A stretch of 64,000 nucleotides of DNA. It comes from Perognathus longimembris pacificus (taxonomy: Eukaryota > Chordata > Mammalia > Rodentia > Heteromyidae). Below the pieces are notes generated by a model, which saw nothing but the letters and a program-made list of their open reading frames with translations, was not told the origin of the DNA and did no database searches. Numbering within the stretch: the first letter of the stretch is position 1; each line of letters starts with the position of its first letter. A program made the translations under genes and the position numbers. The stretch lies in NCBI RefSeq assembly GCF_023159225.1, contig NC_063174.1, positions 42,834,191-42,898,190 of the forward strand, in the 5' to 3' direction. Below are positions 41,937 to 52,784 of this stretch, piece by piece.

Positions 41937-42150
41937 AAGCACTGGTGGTTCATGCCTATAATTCTAGCTACGCAGGAGGCTCAGATCACAGCTTAAAGCC
42001 AGCCCAGGCAGGAAACTTCATGAGACTCGTATCTCCAATAAACTACTAAAAAAAACTAGAAGTGGAACTGTGGTCCAGTGGTACAGTACTAGCCTTGAGC
42101 AGAAAAGCTCAGATACAGCACTTAGGTCCGGAGTTCAAGCCCCAAGACTT

Positions 42151-42196
<46 letters not shown>
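41937..42196 (+). mobile_element. Composite SINE with (CA)n tail
   Basis: Immediately follows the previous copy: 'gcactggtggttcatgccta', Geo 'agaagtggaactgtggtcca', then about 22 CA units at 42152-42196. Confidence 0.85.
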
Positions 42197-42242
42197 CATA
42201 AATATACAAAACATTATTGCCTGATACTAAGTGTGTCTATGA

Positions 42243-42452
42243 GATTACTGGGGCTTGAACTCAAAGCCTTGAGCTCTTCCTTAGCTTTTTTGCTCAAGGC
42301 TCAACCACTTGAGCCACAACTCCACTTCTAGCTTTTTGCTGGCTAACCGGAGACAAGAGCCTCTCAGATTTGTCTGCCCAGGCTGGCTTTGAACTTTATA
42401 CCTCAGATCTCAGCCTCCTGAATAGCTAAGATTATAGGCATGAGCCCCGCTC
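42243..42452 (-). mobile_element. Composite SINE, reverse
   Basis: Reverse Geo (ggggcttgaactcaaagcct) and reverse 7SL-like arm (gatctcagcctcctgaatag). With the two preceding plus-strand copies it forms an inverted SINE arrangement. Confidence 0.85.
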
Positions 42453-42784
42453 TGATACCATACACATTTTACTTCACATGCTCAGAGTATAGCTGGGTCT
42501 CAGTGACCTGTCAGATGGAAAAATCCTGTGTGTTGGGCAGCTGTGGCCCCACCGGTCCCAGCCGTGCATTCAGAGTGGACACGAGTGTTTGTGAAAATGG
42601 ACGAGTGTGGCGCCTCAGTCCTTTCCTCTCAGCCAATTGGTGAACACTGACTGTGGACCGCCAGCCCACACCCACCTCCCTCACGGCCCACCCTGGGCGC
42701 TGGCTCATGACGTGACCATGCTGTGCCTCAGATTGCTGGTCAGCAATGACCCACCTGTGCTGGGCTGTTAGAAAGAACTTAAGG

Positions 42785-42983
42785 GGCCTGGGAATATGGC
42801 CTAGTGGCAAGAGTGCTTGCCTCGTATACATGAAGCCCTGGGTTCGATTCCCCAGCACCACATATATAGAAAATGGCCAGAAGCGGTGCTGTGGCTCAAG
42901 TGGATGAATGCTAGCCTTGAGCAAAAAGAAGCCAGGGACAGTGCTCAGGCCCTGAGTTCAAGGCCCAGGACTGGCAAAAGAAA
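42785..42983 (+). mobile_element. IDL-Geo SINE with 14-bp TSD
   Basis: A complete dimer is flanked by the exact repeat GAAAGAACTTAAGG at 42771-42784 and 42984-42997. Confidence 0.93.
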
Positions 42984-43252
42984 GAAAGAACTTAAGGCAG
43001 ACACTGGTTCACAGTGAGCTCTCGTTTCAGGATTTCTGACCAAAACAGAGGCCTTCCCAAGAGAGAAATACAAGGGTTTTTTTTTGTTGTGAGCCCAAGT
43101 GTGATTTCTTGACTCTGCTGCCCTCCTGCCGTGGCTTTGGGCTTGAGTAGCCACAAGCAGAATGCACTGGCTTTCCGAGGGGAAAGGCTCGATGGAGTGG
43201 TGTGCTTAAGCCTTAGGGCCACGGGAGGATTAAACCCAGATGTGAAGGCCTG

Positions 43253-43288
43253 AGGTCACACAAGTGTGACCTTCACACAAGTGTGAAG
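43253..43288. promoter_or_regulatory. Tandem T-box-like palindromes with ERR element
   Basis: Two inverted repeats of period 17. AGGTCACAC-AA-GTGTGACCT (43253-43272) has 9-base arms. CTTCACAC-AA-GTGTGAAG (43271-43288) has 8-base arms. The arms contain the T-box half-site core TCACAC/GTGTGA in the head-to-head layout of the Brachyury palindrome, with an AA spacer. The junction also spells TGACCTTCA (43267-43275), the reverse of the ERR element TGAAGGTCA. Confidence 0.5.
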
Positions 43289-43561
43289 AGAGGTTCCCTG
43301 GAAGGCTGCTGCCTGAAGCCAGCCCGCCACACCAGGCCAGTGGTGATGCCCATGAAGGCAAGGACCTCTCTCCCACGAGGGTGGACAAGATAGACCTCCA
43401 GTCCAAGCATGCACTGTGGACAGCTTCGGCTGGGGCATGCACAGTTCCTTGTGACGCCACAGGAGAACGCAGAGTTGAAGAATCAAGGCTTGCAGCTGTC
43501 AGGGAAGTGCAGGTCCAGGAGAGGGCCAATGAGCCAGGGCCCTTGCCACCACAGACGCTGC

Positions 43562-43845
43562 CTTTTTCCTCCTCCTCTTCCTCCTCCTCCTCCTCCTCCC
43601 CCTCCCCCTCCCCCCCTCCTCTCCCCCCTCCCCCTCCCCCTCCTCCTCTTCTTCTTTTCGCCAATCCTGGGGCTTGAACTCAGTCTCCTGTACTGTCCCT
43701 GGCTTCCTCGAGGCTAGCACTCTACCACTCGAGTCACAGACCACTTCCAGCCTTTTCTGTGTATGTGGTGCTGAGGAATCGAACCCAGGGCTTCACGTAT
43801 GCTAGGCAAGCGCTCTACTGCTAAGCCACAGTCCCTGCCCAGCCA
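43562..43845 (-). mobile_element. IDL-Geo SINE, reverse, with (TCC)n tail
   Basis: A pure pyrimidine tract of TCC/CCCT units (43562-43655) sits at the tail position. Reverse Geo (ggggcttgaactcagtctcc) and reverse ID-like monomer (gaatcgaacccagggcttca ... taagccacagtccctgccc) follow. Confidence 0.85.
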
Positions 43846-44826
43846 CCTTCTTCTTGATGGTTTCCCTGGATCCCAGCCAGCACCAACCCTGGAGAGTGAC
43901 ATTGTCCCACTCAGACCCAGGGCACCAGGAGAGGCTGCTTGGTGACCCACATGCAGCCCCACCTGGGCCTGGGCCCCACATTCCCAATGATACTGGAGAG
44001 CAGGGACACCTGGTAATGTCTGTAACTGCTCAGCTGTTTAGGACAGAATGTCCATGTTCTGGCCAGGGTCTCGTTTTGTATTTTCAACTCCAGGTCTATA
44101 GACAAATGCCCTTGGAGGTGACCATGCCGAGAGAGAGATAGCCTGAGAATTAGATTCCTCCTCCTCACGCCTCATGGGAGTCTTCCCTTTGCTAGGAACT
44201 CCGTAGGACCTGCTGTGAATCTGTAAGCCTGGATCAGGCCTGGAGAGGCTCCAAGAAACGGGAAGTGAAACTCTAAATATCTTTTGAGAAAATCTGTGTG
44301 TCGGGCTAAACAAGTCGACCCGCTCAGTTGTTCAGGATGCCTACTGCCTGAGAACCTGGTTGAGGAGCAGATACATAAAGTCTGAGCCTAGGCTTGCAAA
44401 TGCACAGTAAGGATCCGCTGGGAGGGAGGAGGGGACAGGGAGGAGGAAGGAGGCTGAGGAGCACAGGGTCCGTTCCCTTGCCTGGGAGCAGCTCCCTCAC
44501 CAGTCTGAAGTTTTCTTTCTGTGGTTTCCCCCCTCCCCCCATGGATGCCCTACCTACTGTCTGAAGGAATTCAGAGGCTTTATATTCTGCACAGTGCTTA
44601 GTACTTAGTGGGTCCCCCCCAGCGCTCAGTAAGCCTGGACAGGAAGGGAAACCTCACTCGCTCTTGGTGCTGGGAATCCAGGATGTTCCGGAGCCTTCTC
44701 TCGGGAGCACATGGGAAGGAACAGCCCGCAGACCCTCGGGCCACTGTGGATAGGTTTTGGAGGGTGCTAGAGAAGGCTACGGCGCACAGCACCATTTTCT
44801 TTTTAATCTCTTTACCTTCTTTTGTG

Positions 44827-45041
44827 TTTTTTTATTTTTTTTGGCGCTGGTACTAGGGCTTGAACTCAGAACTTACTTGGCTTTTCCACTCAAAACTGAC
44901 ACTCTGCCACTTGAGCCACATTTAATCGGAGATAAGTGTCTTTTGGATTTTGTCTAGCTGGGCTGGTTTTGAATTGCGACTCTCAGATCTCAGCCTCCTG
45001 AGTAGATGGGATTACAGGCGTGAGCCACCAGCGCCTGGCGG
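44827..45041 (-). mobile_element. Composite SINE, reverse
   Basis: The T-rich tail, reverse Geo (agggcttgaactcagaactt) and reverse 7SL-like arm (gggattacaggcgtgagcca) are present. The linker is shortened. Confidence 0.85.
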
Positions 45042-45404
45042 GTCAATGTATTTTTTTTTTATGTTTAATGTTGTGTTTTATGACATTGCTTGTCCTGAGA
45101 TGAGGGAAATCCCAGAAACTAAGGACTCTTGGCAGCAGGAGACAGATCCCCAAGACTGCAGACGACTAGGTCCCTGATGGGTAGGCCCTGCCCCTCCCCC
45201 ACTGCTCTTTTTCTTGCTGCTAATGACAACACTACTAACGGTGGCCGGCTGTGAGTGTGTGCTGTGTGAGGTGCTCCTGGTGGTGCTCTTGACATGCCTT
45301 CGTTTTCCAAAGACTCACCCTGGGCTCCCTGAGCACCCTGTGTGGCTGTAGGCGGGGCCCCTCAGGGGGAGAAGCAGACGGTCAGAGGCCAAGAAGGACC
45401 CAGT

Positions 45405-45490
45405 GCCCTCATTTCACAGATGGGAAGACTGAGGCCCCATGCAAACCAGCGCCTTCGTGACAGTGCTAGGCCCAGGTGCAGAACTAGGCG
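45405..45490 (-). repeat. MIR-like fragment, reverse
   Basis: The stretch 'ctcatttcacagatgggaag', 'actgaggccccatgcaaacc' and 'gtgctaggcccaggtgcaga' follows the reverse MIR core. Confidence 0.6.
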
Positions 45491-45781
45491 TGGGCCTGGC
45501 CGTTTGGCCCTTGCCTGGTGCTCTGTCTCATCCTCCCTGTCTTTCTGGGCCTCATGTGGATATGCCCTCCTCTTCTACAAGGCCTCTGACCCCGTGGGTG
45601 ACACTGAGGACTTGACCTCTGAACCCCAGGGCTAGGTGGTACGGACTGTGATAGTACTGGAACCCCCCTCAGCTCTCCCACCTTAAGTGGGGAGGGGGGA
45701 TTGCAGAAGTCAGTCAGAGAGCCAGAGGAGGGCAGGATGGACTAACCCAAATAATTCCTATGTAAGAAAATTAAAAGATCA

Positions 45782-45912
45782 AAAGCAGGTACTTGGGTTT
45801 TATGTCTATAATTCTAGCTACTCGGGAGCTTGAGGCTCAAGGTTCAAAGACAGCAGGGTAGATTCTTATCTCCAGAGAACCATCAAAAAGCCAGAAGTAG
45901 AGTACTGAAACA
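45782..45912 (+). mobile_element. Composite SINE, truncated
   Basis: The 7SL-like arm (gtctataattctagctactc) and linker are present. The element stops shortly after 'aagccagaagtagagtactg'. Confidence 0.7.
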
Positions 45913-45920
45913 ATAGGCAT

Positions 45921-46130
45921 CTTTTTTTTTCTTTTTGGTCAGTCAGTCCTAGGGCTTGAACTCAGGGCCCAAGCACTGTCCCTTGCTTCTTTTTGCTCAA
46001 GGCTAGAGCTCTACCTCTTGAGCCACAGCGCCACTTCCAACTTTTTCTGTTTGTGTGGTGCTGAGGAATCGAACCCAGGGCTTTGTCATGCTAGGCAAGC
46101 ACTCTACCACTAAGCCACATTCCCAGCCCA
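45921..46130 (-). mobile_element. IDL-Geo SINE, reverse
   Basis: Reverse poly-A, reverse Geo (gggcttgaactcagggccca) and reverse ID-like monomer (ggaatcgaacccagggcttt ... ccacattcccagccc). Confidence 0.85.
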
Positions 46131-46255
46131 ACAGCAGTCATCTTTAAATAAACTTGTAATCCAGTGCTGGGGCGCATAGACCTGTAGAAGCTGGGTCCGT
46201 CCTAGCCTGAGCTCTCGTCTGCCCACCTCTCCTCCTCTCAGCTCGCCAGGACCTT

Positions 46256-46297
46256 GCAGTAGCAGTGGCAGCAGCGTTGGCAGCAGCAGCAGCAGCA
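46256..46297 (+). repeat. Short interrupted CAG repeat
   Basis: GCAG and GCAGCA units with a terminal run of about six CAG (46278-46295). It is intronic and codes for nothing recognised. Confidence 0.8.
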
Positions 46298-46702
46298 GGC
46301 CCAGGTGAGGCTCAGCCCCCAGGCACCTGCTGTAGATCCACAGTGGGGTTCTGCCTGCTTGGCAAGAGCTGGCCTTCCCACCAGGTTCTTTCTACACTGC
46401 ACGCCTCACAGAGCCAGGCCCCGGAACTGCGGAGGATCGTGACTGGCCCACCTGCCTGAGAAGCCATTAATCTTGTGTCTCTGTGGACTCTCGCCTGCCT
46501 ACGCCAGCCGCCCTGGCACCGACGGACGCAGGAAAGGACATGAAAGGGGTTCTGGGCTCCTCTCCATGGTGGACTATGACCCTGGAAGATACCATCTGGT
46601 TTTTCTGTGTCTCTTGACACCAATTCCCCAGGTCAGGACGCATCAAAGAGAGCTGTGCCGGGTGAATTTCTCATTGTTGTTTCTCTGGCAGGACCTTGGC
46701 AT

Positions 46703-46711
46703 TCAAGGTCA
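46703..46711 (+). promoter_or_regulatory. ERR element (TCAAGGTCA)
   Basis: A perfect match to TNAAGGTCA outside recognised repeats, preceded 14 bases earlier by 'gaccttgg', a diverged half-site on the other strand. Confidence 0.35.
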
Positions 46712-46919
46712 CAGCCAGACAAGTACTCCAGAGGCTGGGGCCGCCTTCCCTGTAGAAGACCTGGGAAGGGACTTGCTGAGGGCAACCCAAGACCTTCTTC
46801 ACTGTACCCACCAGGCCAACCCTGCACTAGCATGCAGCTGAGCTCCTGATCTACCCAGCTCTCATGTTCCCTGAATGGATGGAGTTTGGCCTTGGCCAGG
46901 AGAATCTTAGTTTTAGCCA

Positions 46920-46924
<5 letters not shown>

Positions 46925-46993
<69 letters not shown>
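46925..46993. repeat. (CT)n microsatellite
   Basis: About 34 CT units, then interrupted CT/CTTT pyrimidine sequence to about 47090. Confidence 0.97.
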
Positions 46994-47002
<9 letters not shown>

Positions 47003-47109
47003 GTCTCTATCTATCCAATATCTATTTTCTTCCTTCCTTTCTCCCTTCCCCTTCCCTTCTCTTTTCTTTCCTTTCTCTTCTCTTCTTTTCTTGTACTTAA
47101 GAAGGCTGA

Positions 47110-47330
47110 AGCCAGACACTGGTGGCTCATACTTGTAATCCTAGCCACTGAGGAGGCTGAGATCTAAGGATTACAATGTAAGCCAAGTCCCTGAGACCCT
47201 TATCTCCAATCAAAAAGCTGGAAGTGGAAGTGTAGTTCAAGTGGTAGAGTGTTTGCCTTGAATGGAAAAACTAAGGGACAGTATGCAGGCCCTGAATTCA
47301 AGCCCAGTACCAGCACAATAAACAAAAAAA
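47110..47330 (+). mobile_element. Composite SINE
   Basis: The 7SL-like arm (gccagacactggtggctcat) and Geo arm (ggaagtggaagtgtagttca) end in an A-rich tail. The linker is shortened. Confidence 0.8.
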
Positions 47331-47349
47331 GAAAAGGGAGAGAGGGGGC

Positions 47350-47485
47350 TGAGAGTTGGGTGTGATGGCATACACCTGTAACCCCGAAGACTTAGGAGGC
47401 AAAGTTCAAGGTCAGATTGGGGAAACGGTACAAGACTCCATGGGAACTCAGGCGTCCACCCAGACCCTGAGTTCAAACCCCGTAC
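47350..47485 (+). mobile_element. B1-like SINE fragment joined to a Geo-like end
   Basis: The arm 'gttgggtgtgatggcataca', 'cctgtaaccccgaagactta' ends in 'accctgagttcaaaccccgt'. It also contains TCAAGGTCA at 47406-47414, an ERR-type string supplied by a SINE. Confidence 0.6.
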
Positions 47486-47774
47486 ACAATTTTCCCTTGA
47501 CAGTGTGTCTCCTCGCTTCATGGTGATGCGGAACACAGTCTGCACATTCCAGCTGGTGGGGATATTCTCTCTTGTTGTCTTGTTTGTTTTTGCTCTTTGA
47601 AATGTGGTGCCCAGGAGCCAGCCTGTCCTCGTGGGAAAATGGTTTCAAATTTACTGTTGGAAAATTCACCCAGCATGTGCCTGAATTCTACCACATGCCA
47701 GGTGCACAGAGGTTATACTTTACCTAATTTCTGCTTTTTAATCACACAACTGTGCTGCCAAGCGGGTGGGGGGG

Positions 47775-47885
47775 GGGTTGTGTATTTCTTTCCTCACCGA
47801 GATAGAAGCCCAGAGAGACACAGTATTGTCCTGTGAAGCACCCAGCTCACAAAAGCCAAAGTGAAAATTTGACCCCAGATCCACA
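47775..47885 (-). repeat. MIR-like fragment, reverse
   Basis: The sequence 'cctcaccgagatagaagccc', 'agagagacacagtattgtcc' and 'gaaaatttgaccccagatcc' is compatible with a diverged reverse MIR. Confidence 0.45.
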
Positions 47886-47922
47886 TCTGGAAACCATGAT
47901 GGCCAGTGTTTCCTCCTGTGTG

Positions 47923-48240
47923 TCCTTCCTTCCTTCCTTCCTTCCTTCCTTCCTTCCTTCCTTCCTTCCTTCCTTCCTTCCTTCCTTTCTTCTTCTTCTT
48001 TTTTTTTTCAGTTGGTCCTTGAACTTAGGTACTGGGCACTGTCCCTGAACCTCTTTGTACTCAAGGCTAGCACTCTGCCACTTGAGCCACAGCATCACTT
48101 CTGGCTTTTACCGAGTAGTTTACTGGAGGCCATATTCTCAATCATAGACTTTTCTGCCTGGGCTGGCCTCAAACCACCATCCTCAGATCTCAGCCTCCTG
48201 AGTAGCAAGGAGTCCAGATGTGAGCCACCAGCGCCCAGCT
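47923..48240 (-). mobile_element. Composite SINE, reverse, with (CCTT)n tail
   Basis: About 16 CCTT units (47923-47988) occupy the tail position. Reverse Geo (tgccacttgagccacagcat) and the reverse 7SL-like arm (gatctcagcctcctgagtag) follow. Confidence 0.85.
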
Positions 48241-48244
48241 TCCC

Positions 48245-49125
48245 TCCTTCTTTCTGTCAGCCTTCATGCCATTGGCATTCAAAGGCACTCAAGATTCTTG
48301 GTGGCTTCTGCTTTGCTCCGTGCCACCATGTCACTCCTGTCTTTGTGGATCAAGAAGAAATGCTTTCTTGACAGGGTCAAGTGAGGTAGGAGGGAGTCAG
48401 GAGGATGGTAGGGATTTAAAAAGAAGAGGTGGAAGGAGCAGGCCCACACAGCACAAACCTAGGGAAAGGGAAGTGGTCACTGGGCGCACATTCACGCTTG
48501 CTACTGGGGACATGAGAAAAAACAATGTGTAGGATTTTTTAAATGTTGCAAGTGAGGCCCAGAGAGGCTGCTTTGGTTGGCCTGAAGTTGCTCAGCAGTG
48601 CCAGGTGGAGACTGACTCTTAAATCCCCATGTTTCATTCTCATCTGCCTTTGCCACTCTGTGGCGGGACCATGGGCACCAGTGAGAGATGGTTTAATCCT
48701 CATTGCTAGAGGTGCCCCACAGTGTCTGATTGATTGATTGAACTCAGCAAGGTTCCCCCCCCCCCCGTTCTTCTATGTCCCTAGCTCCAGTCTGCCTCTT
48801 TACAGGGAGGCCCAAAGGGCAGATGCTGATTTCTGGGATATCATGGTTATCCTGGCTGTGCATAAAGGTTGGGTTTGCTGGTGGGCGGTTATTTAAATGA
48901 GCACAAAACCTTGGTTTTCACAGAGACGCCATGCCTTTGGCAACCTAACAGGAAGGGTCCGGGCCTGGGGTAGTTCTGTGATTTTGGGTCACTTAGTCCC
49001 TGCGTTCTGTCTGCAGCATGAGGCTAATTCAGGCTAGCTCATGAGGTGCATACTTGGGAACGGTGTTCTGTTGATTGCCCTATGCTCTCTCCTTGTTGTG
49101 CTGGTCTTCATCCTGTCTTTGACTT
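48245..49125 (+). other. Intron 1, no feature recognised
   Basis: About 0.9 kb of unique sequence. No exon or repeat is recognised apart from a C-run near 48755-48767. Confidence 0.4.
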
Positions 49126-49129
49126 GGTT

Positions 49130-49362
49130 GTTGTTGTTTTTGTTGTTATTATTGCTGGTAGTGGGCTTGACCTCTGCTTGCTTGTTCACAGCTGGTGCTC
49201 TACCACTTGAACCATGACTCCCGTCTACCGTGTTTGCTGGTAAATTGGAGATGGGATCTCATAGCGTTTTCTCCCCTCGTGGACTCTGAACTGGGATCCG
49301 TGGGTCTCAGCCTCTCTGAGTAGCTAGGATTGCAGTGGCGAGCAGTTGGCTGGCTGCACTAC
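49130..49362 (-). mobile_element. Composite SINE, reverse, diverged
   Basis: A (TTG)n-like tail, reverse Geo (gctctaccacttgaaccatg) and reverse 7SL-like arm (gagtagctaggattgcagtg). Confidence 0.75.
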
Positions 49363-49364
49363 TG

Positions 49365-50085
49365 TCTCAGGTGCTGAGTGAGTCACCTTTCTTTGGAATG
49401 AATTTAAATTTTAAGGTCGCCAAGGTCATTTAGAGGGCAGTCTCAGGAATTAGCTGGGTGACAAAGCTGAGCAAAGCAGTTTTTCATGACAAAGGGGATG
49501 AGGTCGTGATGGCAGTTCCCAAGAGGACCTCCAAAAGTGCTGTGACCAAAGGCAGCCCCACTGGGGACTGGGAAGAGAAGCTCAAGGTGACCATGTCAAA
49601 GGGGATGGCACTGACCGGGTGTATAAATACCCATTGGTCACAATGGCTCTTCTGACTTCACAGTCACACCGGCTGCTCCTGATCAGCGGTCTCCACTTTG
49701 GAGTTCATGTCGGTGTCCCCAGGAACTCGGGGAATGTGGCAGCCACCAGTTAGCCTCTGTCCCTGCTTCATGCGGAAGTCATGGCCCAGCAAGATGCTGA
49801 GAACTCTTTCCACCTAAGCAGCCAAACCTGCGAATGACCCAGTAGAACCCGTCCGTGTGGCTTTGGCCAGAAAAAGTCAAATGAACCAGAGCTGGCAAGA
49901 GTCTAGCTAGAGACAGGAAGAAGGACACACGGTGCCCCTCCTGCTCCCTACTCACTTGTTTGCGCTTGGGAATTAGCCTGGCAATGGGGTCCCTAAGTAT
50001 GAGTCCTTGTGTCCCCTTTCCATACAACACCATTCTCTGGGGATTTTCTTCTGGGAAATGTCTAGAGAAGCCAACTAGGAGAGAG
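49365..50085 (+). other. Intron 1, no feature recognised
   Basis: Unique sequence. The 65-residue frame at 49458-49655 is Lys-rich and matches nothing I know. Confidence 0.4.
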
Positions 50086-50087
50086 AA

Positions 50088-50160
50088 AGATGTGAGAGAT
50101 AGAGAGAGAGAGGAGAGAGAGAAAGACAAGAGAGAGAGATGAGAGAGAGAGAGAGAGAGA
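50088..50160. repeat. (GA)n-rich tract
   Basis: Interrupted GA dinucleotides over about 70 bases. Confidence 0.9.
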
Positions 50161-50397
50161 ACACATCACTAGATATACAGCACTCAGGGCAGAGAACTCT
50201 GAGTCATGGAGGATAACCTTGAATGCCCTTCTGCAGACTTGAGAACAAGGAAGAAGTATTGCCTGAAGAACCTTCTAGCACTCCCTGCAGCCCAAGATTT
50301 GCCTGTAGTCAGTGGTTACAGACTTATTCTAGGCGTGTAAATTCCCTTGCTTTTATGAACCAATGCTTGAGCCCCATTTCCTGCTATGCTCCTACTT

Positions 50398-50763
50398 GAC
50401 AAATAGGTAGAGTGCTAACCTTGAGCATAAGGAGCTCAGGGACAGTGTCCAGGCACTGAGTGCAAGCCCTAGGACTGGCAAAAAGAAGAAGAGAAGGAGG
50501 AGGAGGAGGAAGGAGGAGGAGGAGGAGGAGGAGGAGGAGGAGGAGGAGGAGGAAGGAGGAGGAGGAGGAGGAGGAGGAGGAGGAAAAAGAAGAAGGAGGA
50601 GGAGGAGGAAGAGGAAAAAGAAGAAGGACAAGGAGGAGGAGGAGGAGGAGGAGGAGGAGGAGGAAGAAGAGGAAAAAGGAGAAGGACAAGGAGGAGGAGG
50701 AGGAGGAGGAGGAGGAGGAAGAGAAAAAAGGAGAAGGATGAGGAGGAGGAGGAGGAGGAGGAG
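50398..50763 (+). repeat. Truncated Geo arm with 275-bp (GGA)n purine tract
   Basis: A 5'-truncated Geo arm (agagtgctaaccttgagcat ... caagccctaggactggc) is followed by an uninterrupted purine tract from about 50482 to 50763, broken only by single C or T bases. The tract has a higher-order pattern: blocks 'gaggaaaaa..gaaggacaag' recur near 50610, 50668 and 50720, separated by pure GGA runs. The polyarginine and polyglutamate frames are not genes. Confidence 0.9.
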
Positions 50764-51102
50764 TCCGCCTTGCCTTTCTGTGTCAGTCAGTGGACAGTAA
50801 CAGAAGACTTTCTCTCCTGTGTGCCTTAGCCATGGTCCTCTCGTTCCTGGATTCTGCTGTAAGCTCAGGGCTCCTGCAGGAAAGTGAAAGGCATCTCGCA
50901 GATTGGCTATGGTTGAAGCTCAGGTCCTGGTTGGTGAAGCTCACTCAGAGCAGCTGGGTGGGTATTTGTATGGAAGGCCTAAGAGGACAAAAAGCACAGA
51001 GCTGGGAACAGTTGGTCCCAAAGTCATCATACACGAAAGAGGTGCCCTTGGACTCCCTGGAGATCTTCACAGCCAGGAAGCTTTCCAACTGAAGAAGCTT
51101 CG

Positions 51103-51332
51103 TGTGAGGCACTGGTGGCTCAGGCCTGTAATCCTAGCGACCCAGGAGGCTGAGGTCTGAGGCGTGGTTTGATGCCAGCCCAGGGTAACGTCTATAGGAT
51201 ACTTATCTTCAGTTAAACAGCAAAAAGCCTAAAGTGGAGCTATGGCTCAAGTTGTAGAGCACTAACCTTGAGTGAAAAAGCTAAGGGATAGCGTCCAGGT
51301 CCTGAGCTCAAGCTACAGTACTAGCACAAACA
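51103..51332 (+). mobile_element. Composite SINE
   Basis: The 7SL-like arm (gaggcactggtggctcaggc) and Geo arm (aaagtggagctatggctcaa to caagctacagtactagcac). Confidence 0.85.
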
Positions 51333-51532
51333 TAAGGAAATAGACCTTCTGAGCAGGGGCTGGAGAGATTATTAATGGCAGGGGCTACCCTCCCACTCCC
51401 GTCATGTCTAAGCTAGGATGGTCCCTTTTTTGAGTCAGTGGAAACAGTGGCCGAAGACACTCTTAGAGTCGAACCTTCAGCTACAACCTTCTTTGAATTT
51501 TTAAAATCTGGTTTTCATTTTTTCTTTTCTTC

Positions 51533-51608
51533 TTTGGTACTGGGTATTGAACCCAGGATATTGGCACTTGCTAGACAAGTGCTTTTCCACTGAGCTACAA
51601 CTCAGCCC
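51533..51608 (-). mobile_element. ID-like monomer, reverse
   Basis: The stretch 'tactgggtattgaacccagg' to 'cactgagctacaactcagcc' is a reverse tRNA-like ID monomer without Geo. Confidence 0.75.
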
Positions 51609-52129
51609 TGCCACCGTCTTGGAAGCTTTGGGAAACTTCAGTACTGCAAGGAGCTCTCCCAAGTAAAAGGGATAACGATGGATCTAGATATAGATAATGG
51701 CATCGTATACTCGTCTATCTAAACAAATGTATTGCAAAGCATCAAATCACTTAATTCCAGAGATTGACAAGTCCCTAGCCCTGTGGGGTGAGAGGGTAAA
51801 TTGGAGATCCAAGAGACCAATTATGTATTCTGATCCAAAGGCTAGTCGGTCCGTTTCTGTGAAAGCCCTAGTGGATGGGATTGCCCTTTGATGTTGGATA
51901 GTAAGGAGAGTAGAGAATGTGAGGAGCTGAATGCTGGAGTGACCACCATGAGTTTGGGGTGTAATGTCCAGAGGAAAGGCAGAAAAACATGGGTGCAGAA
52001 TGTCCTGGAGCCTTCATCTGCCTTGCTGTCGACAGAGAATGCTCAGCTCCGCCTTTGCCTTGCTGCCTGAGGGCCTGGGTGCTGTTGGAGGTGCACCCCC
52101 ACCCAGCCTGACAGCCAGGTGGGTGTGCT

Positions 52130-52167
52130 AGCCATACCTGCTAACGGCAGCCATACCTGCTAACAGG
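52130..52167. repeat. 19-bp tandem duplication
   Basis: AGCCATACCTGCTAAC occurs at 52130-52145 and again at 52149-52164, giving a two-copy tandem repeat with period 19. Confidence 0.9.
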
Positions 52168-52784
52168 TCCTGGACCTTCTGATCTAACCACTGATTTGAC
52201 TTGGATAAGTCTGGGTGCTCTCAAATACCCAGCAGGTTCTCTGCTCGTCTGCTAAGTAGACAAGGTCATGGCATCAGATTTTGTATTGGGGTATTCCATA
52301 AAGGAAGATATCTGTGCATATGTCACATGTGCGCATGTGCGTGTGGACACGTGTGCATGTGTGTGTGTGTGTCTGTCTGTCCTTAGCCACTAGTGATCAC
52401 TAGGCACCTGTCCTATGCCATATATACCAGACCACAGTAAATGTATTTCTGTACTGCACAGTACTTTAAAACTTCTTACCCTACATTATACTTCTGTGCT
52501 CCCCCTGAGCTCCCTAAAGCTTCCAGGACCCTATTTCCCTGCCAGAGCCATGTCCAGGCCTCTAGTATTGTGGATGAATAACTGGATACACTGGTAGGTG
52601 ACCTCTTTCTGGGTCGGTACCCTAGAATTTCATCCCGCTATGAACTGCTATCCTCCCACCAAGCCCCCACCCCCACCCCCATTCCCTAATCTTGTCTGAA
52701 GAGCAGCCACCCAGGGACTGGCCCTCCCTGCGATGGATGGAGTAGCCCCGGCCTTGCCCGTGTTCCTGTTGGAGCAGGACCTTA

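Noticed and set aside
46256..46300. CAG repeat considered as a coding polyglutamine or polyalanine tract
   Set aside because: Only about six pure CAG units, interrupted, in an intron with no supporting exon.
47406..47414. ERR element TCAAGGTCA as a functional site
   Set aside because: It lies in a B1-like SINE arm, where 'ttcaaggtcag' is a natural variant of the repeat, so by itself it is weak evidence of regulation.
50460..50741. Arg/Glu repeat frame resembling acidic-basic nuclear proteins
   Set aside because: Pure GGA tract translation, no unique sequence.
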